The notes under the pieces were generated by a model that had not been told where the DNA came from, did not search any database, and saw only the letters and a program-made list of their open reading frames with translations. The position numbers and the translations under genes are program-made. 24,652 nucleotides of DNA from the NCBI GenBank assembly GCA_910588495.1, contig CAJUPU010000002.1, positions 120,845 to 145,496 of the forward strand. Direction: 5' to 3'. The number at the start of each line of letters is the position of its first letter. Position 1 is the stretch's first letter. This DNA is from an uncultured Oscillospiraceae bacterium (GTDB lineage Bacteria; Bacillota; Clostridia; Oscillospirales; Oscillospiraceae). Below, piece after piece: positions 8,181 through 13,454 of the stretch.

Positions 8181-8205
8181 ACATCGCCGGGATCTGTGCT
8201 ATCAT
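8177..8205 (+). promoter_or_regulatory. Sigma-A-type promoter for the acetyltransferase gene
   Basis: TTGAAC (8177-8182) and TATCAT (8200-8205) are separated by exactly 17 bases. The -35 box begins inside the TGA stop of the tepA-like gene. Transcription would begin near 8212, giving an untranslated leader of about 90 bases ahead of the ATG at 8302. Confidence 0.65.
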
Positions 8206-8233
8206 TGGGTCATCTCTTCTCAAACGAGGTGGT

Positions 8234-8290
8234 ATGCGTGAAGCGCTGCATTGCCGTCGGCGGGATCGTCGCCAGATAAACGATCTTTAG
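8234..8290 (+). CDS. Possible 18-codon leader ORF
   Basis: ATG at 8234 follows GAGGTGG (8226-8232) and opens a frame reading MREALHCRRRDRRQINDL. Its TAG stop (8288-8290) shares two bases with the ribosome site AGGAGGT (8289-8295) of the acetyltransferase gene. The arginine run RRRDRR could slow ribosomes. An overlapping GTG frame (8238-8279) encodes 13 residues. Leader peptides of this kind precede some antibiotic-inducible resistance genes, but nothing here proves that this one is translated. Confidence 0.35.
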   Translation: MREALHCRRRDRRQINDL

Positions 8291-8301
8291 GAGGTTTTCA
8301 G

Positions 8302-8928
8302 ATGATCCCGCAATGGAAGATCTATCCCCGCTCCCAGGGGCACAGCACCGTCTACCTGCAAAACGTGGTGACCGACCCCTCCATCGTCGTAGGGGAGTAC
8401 ACCACCTATGACGATTTTCTCCGCGACCCCAGGGATTTTCAGAAAAACAACGTGCTCTACCACTACCCCGTCAACCACGAGCGGCTGTCCATCGGCAAGT
8501 TCTGCTCCATCGCCTGCGGCGCGAGATTCCTGTTCAACAGCGCCAATCACGCCCTGGGCAGCCTGTCCACCTACCCCTTCCCCATCTTCTTCGAGGAGTG
8601 GGGCCTGCCTGTGGAGGACGTCTCCCGGGCCTGGGACAACAAAGGGGACATCGTGGTGGGCAGCGACGTGTGGATCGGCTACGAGGCCGTGATCCTGGCG
8701 GGCGTCACCATCGGCGACGGGGCCATCATCGGCGCCCGGGCCGTGGTGGCGGGGGACGTGCCGCCCTATACCATCGTGGGCGGCGTCCCGGCCAGGCCCA
8801 TCCGGAAGCGGTTCAGCGATGACGTCATCGAGGCGCTGCTGGAGCTGCGGTGGTGGGACTGGCGGCCGGAACGCATCGCCGCCAATCTGGAGGCTATCCA
8901 GTCCGGCGATATCCGGCGTCTGACATAG
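8302..8928 (+). CDS. Vat/CatB-family (xenobiotic) O-acetyltransferase, left-handed beta-helix
   Basis: This 208-residue hexapeptide-repeat acetyltransferase resembles the Vat (streptogramin A) and CatB (chloramphenicol) xenobiotic acetyltransferases. Evidence includes VGEYTTYDD, NNVLYHYP, LSIGKFCSIACGARF, the presumed catalytic H83 in FNSANHALGS, then the helix repeats IVVGSDVWIGYEAVILAGVTIGDGAIIGARAVV, and the C-terminal IVGGVPARPIRKRF and WWDW motifs. It would transfer acetyl from acetyl-CoA to a hydroxyl of a small molecule; the substrate is not determinable here. An upstream TTG in frame (8251) is rejected because AGGAGGT (8289-8295) lies 6 bases before this ATG. It is a single gene with its own promoter and a terminator. 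Confidence 0.88.
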   Translation: MIPQWKIYPRSQGHSTVYLQNVVTDPSIVVGEYTTYDDFLRDPRDFQKNNVLYHYPVNHERLSIGKFCSIACGARFLFNSANHALGSLSTYPFPIFFEEWGLPVEDVSRAWDNKGDIVVGSDVWIGYEAVILAGVTIGDGAIIGARAVVAGDVPPYTIVGGVPARPIRKRFSDDVIEALLELRWWDWRPERIAANLEAIQSGDIRRLT

Positions 8929-8935
8929 CCAAAAA

Positions 8936-8968
8936 GGGGCGCTCCGTCCACATAGGGAGCGCCCCCTT
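8936..8968 (+). terminator. Terminator after the acetyltransferase gene
   Basis: A 10-bp stem pairs GGGGCGCTCC (8936-8945) with GGAGCGCCCC (8956-8965) around a 10-base loop. It lies 7 bases past the stop and follows a run of five A. The T-tract after it is weak (CTTCAGTTT), so termination may be partial. Reading in the - direction, the A-run gives five T. Confidence 0.6.
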
Positions 8969-9082
8969 CAGTTTGGCGCTTCAGCTCAAACAGCCATGCG
9001 CTCTCTCGTGGGCTTGGCAAGATCGCTTCCGGCAGCGCTCATAGCGAAAAGAGCCCGAAAAGGGACCGTGAAAACAAAACGC

Positions 9083-9111
9083 TTGACAAGCCCTTCCAGG
9101 TGTGATAGACT
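9083..9111 (+). promoter_or_regulatory. Promoter of the rpmG-secE-nusG operon
   Basis: TTGACA (9083-9088) and TAGACT (9106-9111) are 17 bases apart. The -35 is a perfect consensus. Transcription should start around 9118, about 205 bases before rpmG. I saw nothing else clear between 8970 and 9082. Confidence 0.75.
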
Positions 9112-9126
9112 ATCCACACCTGTGAG

Positions 9127-9290
9127 CAGGGCTTTCTTTTTGTGCGTATTTTTACGGGGTACGCCCAAAAACCCTGGCTCCCTTCGAGGACCACAGGGAG
9201 GCAATGCGCCGGCCCCCCGCAAGCGTTCGCAATGGGCATATCCCGCCCATTTCCAGCGCCGGAGCCGGCAAAGGCTTCCGGCGCTTTTTT
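9127..9290 (+). promoter_or_regulatory. Structured leader ending in an intrinsic terminator before rpmG
   Basis: Four hairpins fill this untranslated leader. Hairpin 1 pairs AGGG, TTTTTG and GCGTA (9128-9148) with TACGC, CAAAAA and CCCT (9160-9175). Hairpin 2 pairs CTCCCT (9178-9183) with AGGGAG (9195-9200). Hairpin 3 pairs AATGGGC (9231-9237) with GCCCATT (9245-9251). Hairpin 4 pairs AGCGCCGGA (9255-9263) with TCCGGCGCT (9277-9285) and runs into TTTTTT (9285-9290), a classic intrinsic terminator. It stands between the promoter and rpmG, so the operon needs readthrough. I recognise no known riboswitch or ribosomal-protein leader in it. It may be an attenuator or may make a short RNA. Confidence 0.6.
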
Positions 9291-9323
9291 GCCGGACGCC
9301 AAATTCAAAAGGAGGTGCCGAGA

Positions 9324-9488
9324 ATGGCGAAAGCCGGGAACCGTGTGAAGATCGTCCTGCGCTGCTCCGAGTGCAAACAGCGCAACTACAACACCAAGAA
9401 GAACAAGCGCAACACCACCGAGCGCCTGGAGCTCAACAAGTACTGCCCCTTCTGCAGAAAGCACACTCTGCACACCGAGACTAAGTAA
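9324..9488 (+). CDS. rpmG: 50S ribosomal protein L33 (zinc-ribbon type)
   Basis: This is a 54-residue basic protein. Two CxxC pairs, C14-S-E-C17 and C41-P-F-C44, mark the zinc-binding form of L33. The sequence RNYNTKKNKRNTTERLELNKYCPFC is the family signature. L33 sits in the large subunit near the E site. The start is set by the strong AAAAGGAGGTG at 9307-9317; a longer upstream frame runs through the terminator and is not real. It leads the conserved rpmG-secE-nusG block. Confidence 0.96.
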   Translation: MAKAGNRVKIVLRCSECKQRNYNTKKNKRNTTERLELNKYCPFCRKHTLHTETK

Positions 9489-9524
9489 TGAGCGCCGCTC
9501 ACAAGGAAAGAAGGGTTAAAGTCA

Positions 9525-9812
9525 ATGTCTGAACAGGATAAGCGGGACAACGCGCCGCAGGAGTCCGTAAGCTCCGAGAAGAAGGCCAAGGGCCCCAAGG
9601 AGAAGAAGAAGGAGAAAAAGCCCAACCGTTTCCTGCGCTGGCTGAAGGACCTGAAGGGCGAGCTGAAGAAGGTCACCTGGCCCACCGCCAAGGACGTGGT
9701 GAAGAACGTGGGCACCGTCATCCTGTGCGTCCTCATCGTGGGCGCCTTCATCTGGGTGTTCGACTTCCTGGCCCGCGCGGTGATCGACGCCCTGCTCGGC
9801 CTCTTCGGTTAA
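9525..9812 (+). CDS. secE: Preprotein translocase subunit SecE
   Basis: SecE is the small essential clamp of the SecYEG export channel in the cytoplasmic membrane. The 95-residue protein has a long lysine/glutamate-rich cytosolic N-terminus (to about 35), the amphipathic helix RFLRWLKDLKGELKKVTWPT with the invariant K-V-T-W-P motif, and one membrane segment (about 62-85, VGTVILCVLIVGAFIWVFDFL). This is the single-span form usual in Gram-positives. A purine-rich ribosome site (AAGAAGGG near 9509) precedes the ATG. nusG follows 7 bases after the stop. Confidence 0.95.
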   Translation: MSEQDKRDNAPQESVSSEKKAKGPKEKKKEKKPNRFLRWLKDLKGELKKVTWPTAKDVVKNVGTVILCVLIVGAFIWVFDFLARAVIDALLGLFG

Positions 9813-9819
9813 GGCGGCC

Positions 9820-10338
9820 ATGGCTGAGGAACTGAAATGGTATGTGGCCCACACCTACTCCGGCTACGAGAACACCGTGGCCATGTCCATCGAGCAGGCT
9901 GTGGAAAACCGCAATATGCACGACCTCATCGCCGAGGTGTCCATCCCCCTGGAGACCGTCACCGAGATCGGTGAGAACGGCCCCAAGACCGTGGAGCGCA
10001 AAGTCTTTCCCGGCTATGTGCTGGTGAAGATGATCATGACCGACGAGACCTGGCACCTGGTACGCAACATCCGGGGCGTCACCGGCTTCGTGGGCGCGGC
10101 CAACAAGGCCATCCCCCTCACCGAGGAGGAGATCGCCGCCCTGGGCGTGGAAAAGCGCGAGGTGGTGGTGGGCTACGCCGTGGGCGACAGCGTGAAGATC
10201 ACCGACGGCGCCCTGGCCTCCTTCATCGGCACGGTGGAGGAGCTGGACACCGAGCGCGGCAAGGTCCGGGTGGTGGTGTCCATGTTCGGCCGGGAGACCC
10301 CGGTGGAGTTGGAGCTGGACCAGGTCGAGACCATCTAA
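9820..10338 (+). CDS. nusG: Transcription termination/antitermination protein NusG
   Basis: NusG binds the RNA polymerase clamp, modulates pausing and links transcription to Rho or ribosomes. In 172 residues it has the NGN domain (LKWYVAHTYSGYENTVAMSIEQ, then VFPGYVLVKMIMTDETWHLVRN and GFVGA) followed by a KOW domain (VGDSVKITDGALASFIGTVEEL to the end, about 122-172). The ribosome site AAGGCGG (9811-9817) overlaps the secE stop, so translation is probably coupled. The rplK gene follows after a 91-base leader. Confidence 0.97.
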   Translation: MAEELKWYVAHTYSGYENTVAMSIEQAVENRNMHDLIAEVSIPLETVTEIGENGPKTVERKVFPGYVLVKMIMTDETWHLVRNIRGVTGFVGAANKAIPLTEEEIAALGVEKREVVVGYAVGDSVKITDGALASFIGTVEELDTERGKVRVVVSMFGRETPVELELDQVETI

Positions 10339-10347
10339 AAAACAAGA

Positions 10348-10400
10348 GACGGGCGAGACCCGTCAGTGGGAGAGGTCCTTGCGACGGACCTCGTCACCAC
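10348..10400 (+). promoter_or_regulatory. Candidate ribosomal protein L1 binding site in the rplK leader
   Basis: A small hairpin GACGGG/CCCGTC (10348-10364) is followed by an irregular helix. There GTGG (10366-10369) pairs with CCAC (10397-10400), and GAGGTCC (10372-10378) pairs with GGACCTC (10386-10392), separated by an asymmetric internal loop. The left strand reads GTGGGAG, which resembles the L1 site of 23S rRNA (helix 76) and of rplK leaders. L1 is known to repress its own rplK-rplA message by binding such a mimic. The assignment rests on motif and position only. Confidence 0.6.
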
Positions 10401-10429
10401 CACATTTCAAGTAGGAGGTGCTGTTTCAA

Positions 10430-10855
10430 ATGGCACAGAAGATCACTGGATATGTAAAGCTGCAGATCCCCGCCGGCCAGGCAACCCCGGCCCCCCCTGT
10501 GGGCCCCGCCCTGGGCCAGCATGGCGTGAACATCGCCGCCTTCACCAAGGAGTTCAACGAGCGCACCAAGAAGGACATGGGCCTGATCATCCCCGTGGTC
10601 ATCACCGTGTACGCCGACCGCTCTTTCTCCTTCATCACCAAGACCCCTCCCGCCGCCGTGCTCATCAAGAAGGCGTGCGGCATCGAGTCCGGTTCCGGCG
10701 TGCCCAACAAGACCAAGGTGGCCACCCTGTCCAAGGCCGACTGCCAGAAGATCGCCGAGACCAAGATGCCCGACCTGAACGCCGCCAGCCTGGAGGCCGC
10801 CATGAGCATGATCGCCGGCACCGCCCGCTCCATGGGCGTGACGGTGGAAGAGTAA
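10430..10855 (+). CDS. rplK: 50S ribosomal protein L11
   Basis: L11 forms the base of the GTPase-associated stalk region and the site of thiostrepton action. The 141-residue length is canonical. MAQKITGYVKLQIPAGQATPAPPVGPALGQHGVNIAAF carries the proline-rich N-terminal signature. The C-terminal RNA-binding domain includes KACGIESGSGVPNKTKVATL and ends in MGVTVEE. The ATG at 10430 follows AGGAGGTG (10413-10420); an in-frame TTG at 10418 overlaps that ribosome site and is rejected. rplA follows after 19 bases. Confidence 0.97.
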   Translation: MAQKITGYVKLQIPAGQATPAPPVGPALGQHGVNIAAFTKEFNERTKKDMGLIIPVVITVYADRSFSFITKTPPAAVLIKKACGIESGSGVPNKTKVATLSKADCQKIAETKMPDLNAASLEAAMSMIAGTARSMGVTVEE

Positions 10856-10874
10856 GGGAAAGGAGGAAGCAGCA

Positions 10875-11570
10875 ATGGCTAAGAAAGGCAAAAAGTATGT
10901 GGACAGCGCCAAGCTCATCGACCGCGCCGCCCAGTATGACGTGAACGAGGCCATGGAGCTGGTCATCAAGACCGCCACCGCCAAGTTCGACGAGACCGTG
11001 GAGCTGCACGTGAAGCTGGGCGTGGACTCCCGCCACGCCGACCAGCAGGTCCGCGGCGCCATCGTCCTCCCCCACGGCACCGGCAAGACCGCCCGTGTGC
11101 TGGTGTTCGCCAAGGCCGACAAGGCCGATGAGGCCCGGGCCGCCGGCGCCGACTTCGTGGGCGATATGGACATGGTGGAGAAGATCCAGAAGGAGAACTG
11201 GTTCGATTTCGACGTGGTGGTGGCCACTCCCGACATGATGGGCGTGGTGGGCCGTCTGGGCAAGATCCTGGGCCCCAAGGGCCTGATGCCCTCCCCCAAG
11301 GCCGGCACCGTCACCCCCAACGTGACCCAGGCCGTCAACGAGATCAAGGCCGGTAAGGTGGAGTACCGTCTGGACAAGACCAACATCATCCACTGCCCCA
11401 TCGGCAAGGTGTCCTTCGGCCCTGAGAAGCTGGGCGACAACCTGATGGCCCTCATGGGCGCCATCGTGAAGGCCAAGCCCGCCGCCGCCAAGGGCCAGTA
11501 CGTGAAGAGCTGCGTCGCCGCGTCCACCATGGGCCCCGGCGTGAAGCTGAACACGGGCAAGTTCGCGTAA
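10875..11570 (+). CDS. rplA: 50S ribosomal protein L1
   Basis: L1 builds the mobile L1 stalk that moves E-site tRNA and usually represses its own operon. The 231-residue length is canonical, with KKYVDSAKLIDRAAQYDVNEAMEL at the start. The family signature GRLGKILGPKGLMPSPKAGTV lies near 128-148, and the end reads STMGPGVKLNTGKFA. AAAGGAGG lies at 10859-10866. A strong terminator follows at 11623-11654, so rplJ-rplL are not in this transcript and are not in the window. Confidence 0.97.
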   Translation: MAKKGKKYVDSAKLIDRAAQYDVNEAMELVIKTATAKFDETVELHVKLGVDSRHADQQVRGAIVLPHGTGKTARVLVFAKADKADEARAAGADFVGDMDMVEKIQKENWFDFDVVVATPDMMGVVGRLGKILGPKGLMPSPKAGTVTPNVTQAVNEIKAGKVEYRLDKTNIIHCPIGKVSFGPEKLGDNLMALMGAIVKAKPAAAKGQYVKSCVAASTMGPGVKLNTGKFA

Positions 11571-11622
11571 GGAGCCGTCCCGCGATGGGTCCGATCCCAG
11601 CGTGACAACTGGAACATATGGG

Positions 11623-11654
11623 AAAAGCCGCCGGCAGCCGCCGGCGGCTTTTTT
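11623..11654 (+). terminator. Intrinsic terminator of the ribosomal operon
   Basis: A 9-bp GC stem, GCCGCCGGC (11627-11635) with GCCGGCGGC (11640-11648), is extended by AAAA/TTTT and closed by a 4-base loop. Six T follow (11649-11654). It lies about 55 bases past the rplA stop. Confidence 0.92.
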
Positions 11655-11721
11655 GTCATCCCCGGCATACTGAGCACGCAGATCGCAGCCCCCGCATCAC
11701 CGCCGCCTTTCGCCGCGGCGC

Positions 11722-11755
11722 AAAAAAGGGACCGGGGATCGATCCCGGCCCCTTT
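11722..11755 (-). terminator. Terminator of the sigma/anti-sigma operon
   Basis: Read on the - strand, AAAGGGGCCGGGATC pairs with GATCCCCGGTCCCTTT, with one mismatch and one bulge near the middle, and ends in a run of six T (A-run 11722-11727 on the + strand). It lies 11 bases beyond the anti-sigma stop. Together with 11623-11654 it insulates two convergent operons. Confidence 0.75.
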
Positions 11756-11765
11756 GAGGCTCTGT

Positions 11766-12782
11766 TCACTTGACGGCGGCCGGTCCCTCCACGGGGTAAT
11801 AGTCCTCCCCCACATAGATGCCTTGGACCTGCTCCGTCTCCACCGGCTCCCGGAAGTTCATAATTATCACCCGGCTGCTGTTCTCGTCGTAGGGCGGCAG
11901 GAAAATGCCGCACACGCCGCCCCACGGGGCCTCCACCACCGAGCCGTCCGCCAGCTTGACGCTGACGCCGGCGGTCCGAACGTCCTCGCGGTCGATCTCA
12001 TAGTCGGGGAAGATCAGGGTCAGGCCCAGGGGGGACAGGCGGGCCTCCTCCGCGCCCAGGCCGGACACCAGCGCCGTGTCCCTGCCCAGCGCGGTGGTGT
12101 CCACCGGCTTCACCTCCACCGGGATGGCGCGGCCCCACCGATTCCGCCATACCTCTTCATAGTCCCCCGTCAGGTAGCTGTTCATGGCCCTCACCCGCAC
12201 CGCAGCCTCGGTCATGTCCTCCGGCATGGCCTTCCAGGTGGACACCACCAGCAGGGCCGTCCGGCTCTCCGCGTCATAGCTCAGGCACTCCGCGCCGCTC
12301 ATCCAGCTCTCGGTGGCGTCGGGCGCCAGCCACTCATTGACGGTGGGGACATCCACCCCTCCGCTCACTCGGGTGGGTATGGTGATGTCGTCGATCTTGT
12401 CGAAGATGTCCCCCTCCGGATCCCGAACCTCCACATAGGCCCGGATGGTGAAGTCGTCCGCCAGCACCGACTTCACCTTGAACTCCAAGCCGTCAATGAT
12501 ATACGTCTTGTCCTCCTGCTCCTGGGCGTAAGGCGCGAAGCCCCCCAGGGCTGCGGTGAGCGCCTCCCGCAGCCCCGGCGACACCGCCAGCGCCGTTCCC
12601 ATCAGCAGTGCGCAGGCTGCCGCCGCCACAGCCGCGCCCTTCAGCACGCCCAGCCCCCGGCCCTTTTTCCGCCGGGACGGCAGGCCGTCCAGCGTCTCTT
12701 GCAAACGCTCATCGAATCCCTTCGGCACGGTGCATTCCTCCTTTTCCGCCATGCGTCTGAGCATCTCATCAAACTCTTCCAC
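11766..12782 (-). CDS. Membrane-anchored anti-sigma factor (DUF4179-like), partner of the ECF sigma factor
   Basis: This 338-residue protein has a cytosolic N-terminus (1 to about 42), one membrane helix (about 44-67, GVLKGAAVAAAACALLMGTALAV) and a large outer domain of about 270 residues. The start MEEFDEMLRRMAEKEECTVPKGF and the basic RRKKGRG before the membrane segment match the short sigma-binding tails of ECF anti-sigma proteins in Clostridia. The start codon is GTG at 12782 with AGGAGGG 5 bases before it, and it overlaps the sigma gene by 14 bases. The outer domain is beta-rich by eye and unassigned beyond a DUF4179-like feel; it probably senses an envelope condition. Family naming is moderate, while the anti-sigma role is well supported by context. 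Confidence 0.75.
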   Translation of the reverse strand: MEEFDEMLRRMAEKEECTVPKGFDERLQETLDGLPSRRKKGRGLGVLKGAAVAAAACALLMGTALAVSPGLREALTAALGGFAPYAQEQEDKTYIIDGLEFKVKSVLADDFTIRAYVEVRDPEGDIFDKIDDITIPTRVSGGVDVPTVNEWLAPDATESWMSGAECLSYDAESRTALLVVSTWKAMPEDMTEAAVRVRAMNSYLTGDYEEVWRNRWGRAIPVEVKPVDTTALGRDTALVSGLGAEEARLSPLGLTLIFPDYEIDREDVRTAGVSVKLADGSVVEAPWGGVCGIFLPPYDENSSRVIIMNFREPVETEQVQGIYVGEDYYPVEGPAAVK

Positions 12783-13263
12783 ATTCGCCCTCCTGTTCTT
12801 GCAGCATTTCCTTCAACTGCGCCCTGGCTCTGGACAGCCGGGACTTCACCGTCCCCGGCGGGACCCCCAGCACACGGGCGATCTCGTCCACCGGCAGTCC
12901 CTCGTAGTAGAACAGCGCCACCACCGCCCGCCGTTCCGGGGGCAGGGCGCACACCGCCTCCCACAGCCCGTCATGCCCCTGGGGCTGGGGGGCGGCGGGC
13001 TCCTGGGGCAGATCGTCCAGATAGACCACCCTCCCCTGCCTCCTGCGCTGGGCATAGGCGCAGTTCACCGCGATCTTCACCAGCCAGGGCCGCACCGCCG
13101 ATCTGTCCCGCAGCCGGTCCAGCGACTGCCAGGCCTGGAGCACCGCCTGACCCACCGCGTCCTCCGCGTCCGCGTCGCTGTCCAGCACCGCCCGGGCGGC
13201 TCGGAACATCCGGCGGCCGTGCTCGGTCACCGCCGCGTCAAACTCCTCCCGCGTCCACTCCAT
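12769..13263 (-). CDS. ECF (sigma-70 family) RNA polymerase sigma factor
   Basis: This 164-residue sigma factor has only regions 2 and 4. Region 2 (about 10-70) includes RAARAVLDSDADAEDAVGQAVLQAWQSL and RPWLVKIAVNCAYAQRR. Region 4 (about 105-155) reads LPPERRAVVALFYYEGLPVDEIARVLGVPPGTVKSRLSRARAQL, with a clear helix-turn-helix. The start ATG (13263) follows AAGGAG on the - strand (13280-13275). A longer upstream frame runs through the promoter and is rejected. An ECF-type promoter sits about 45 bases upstream, which suggests autoregulation. The next gene overlaps by 14 bases and encodes the membrane anti-sigma factor. Confidence 0.93.
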   Translation of the reverse strand: MEWTREEFDAAVTEHGRRMFRAARAVLDSDADAEDAVGQAVLQAWQSLDRLRDRSAVRPWLVKIAVNCAYAQRRRQGRVVYLDDLPQEPAAPQPQGHDGLWEAVCALPPERRAVVALFYYEGLPVDEIARVLGVPPGTVKSRLSRARAQLKEMLQEQEGECGRV

Positions 13264-13307
13264 CGTCTTACCATCTCCTTGCGCTCCACTTGTCCGGACA
13301 TACCTAA

Positions 13308-13333
13308 GACGCGGGGGACGCCAAAAAGGTTCC
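13308..13333 (-). promoter_or_regulatory. ECF-type promoter of the sigma/anti-sigma operon
   Basis: On the - strand, GGAACC (13333-13328), followed by five T, is separated by 16 bases from CGTC (13311-13308). An AAC-containing -35 and a CGTC -10 are the standard hallmarks of ECF sigma promoters. The initiation site would be near 13301, about 37 bases before the sigma start codon. It most likely serves the sigma factor it drives. Confidence 0.7.
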
Positions 13334-13363
13334 CGCTCCGCCAAACTTTTTTGTGAAATTCGT

Positions 13364-13395
13364 TTTTGCAATTTTTCGAACTCGGACTTGCAAAA
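13364..13395. repeat. Inverted repeat at the gdhA promoter (candidate operator)
   Basis: TTTTGCAA (13364-13371) and TTGCAAAA (13388-13395) are perfect inverted copies separated by 16 bases. The right copy contains the -35 box TTGCAA of the gdhA promoter. The location fits a regulator binding site, but no cognate regulator is identified. Confidence 0.5.
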
Positions 13396-13416
13396 TTTAC
13401 TTTAGTGGTGTAAAAT
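13388..13416 (+). promoter_or_regulatory. Promoter of gdhA
   Basis: TTGCAA (13388-13393) and TAAAAT (13411-13416) are 17 bases apart in an AT-rich patch, unlike the surrounding GC-rich DNA. It leaves a leader of about 30-40 bases. Confidence 0.7.
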
Positions 13417-13454
13417 ACTGCATTGTAATGAGCCCCACTTTCAAGGAAGAAAGG

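Noticed and set aside
8251..8301. TTG-start N-terminal extension of the acetyltransferase
   Set aside because: The extra residues do not match the family, and the strong AGGAGGT site is placed for ATG 8302.
9142..9348. 68-residue GTG-start frame in the rpmG leader
   Set aside because: It has no ribosome site, runs through the terminator hairpin and overlaps rpmG in another frame.
13264..13371. 36-residue N-terminal extension of the ECF sigma factor
   Set aside because: It would translate the ECF promoter itself; AAGGAG is correctly placed for the ATG at 13263.
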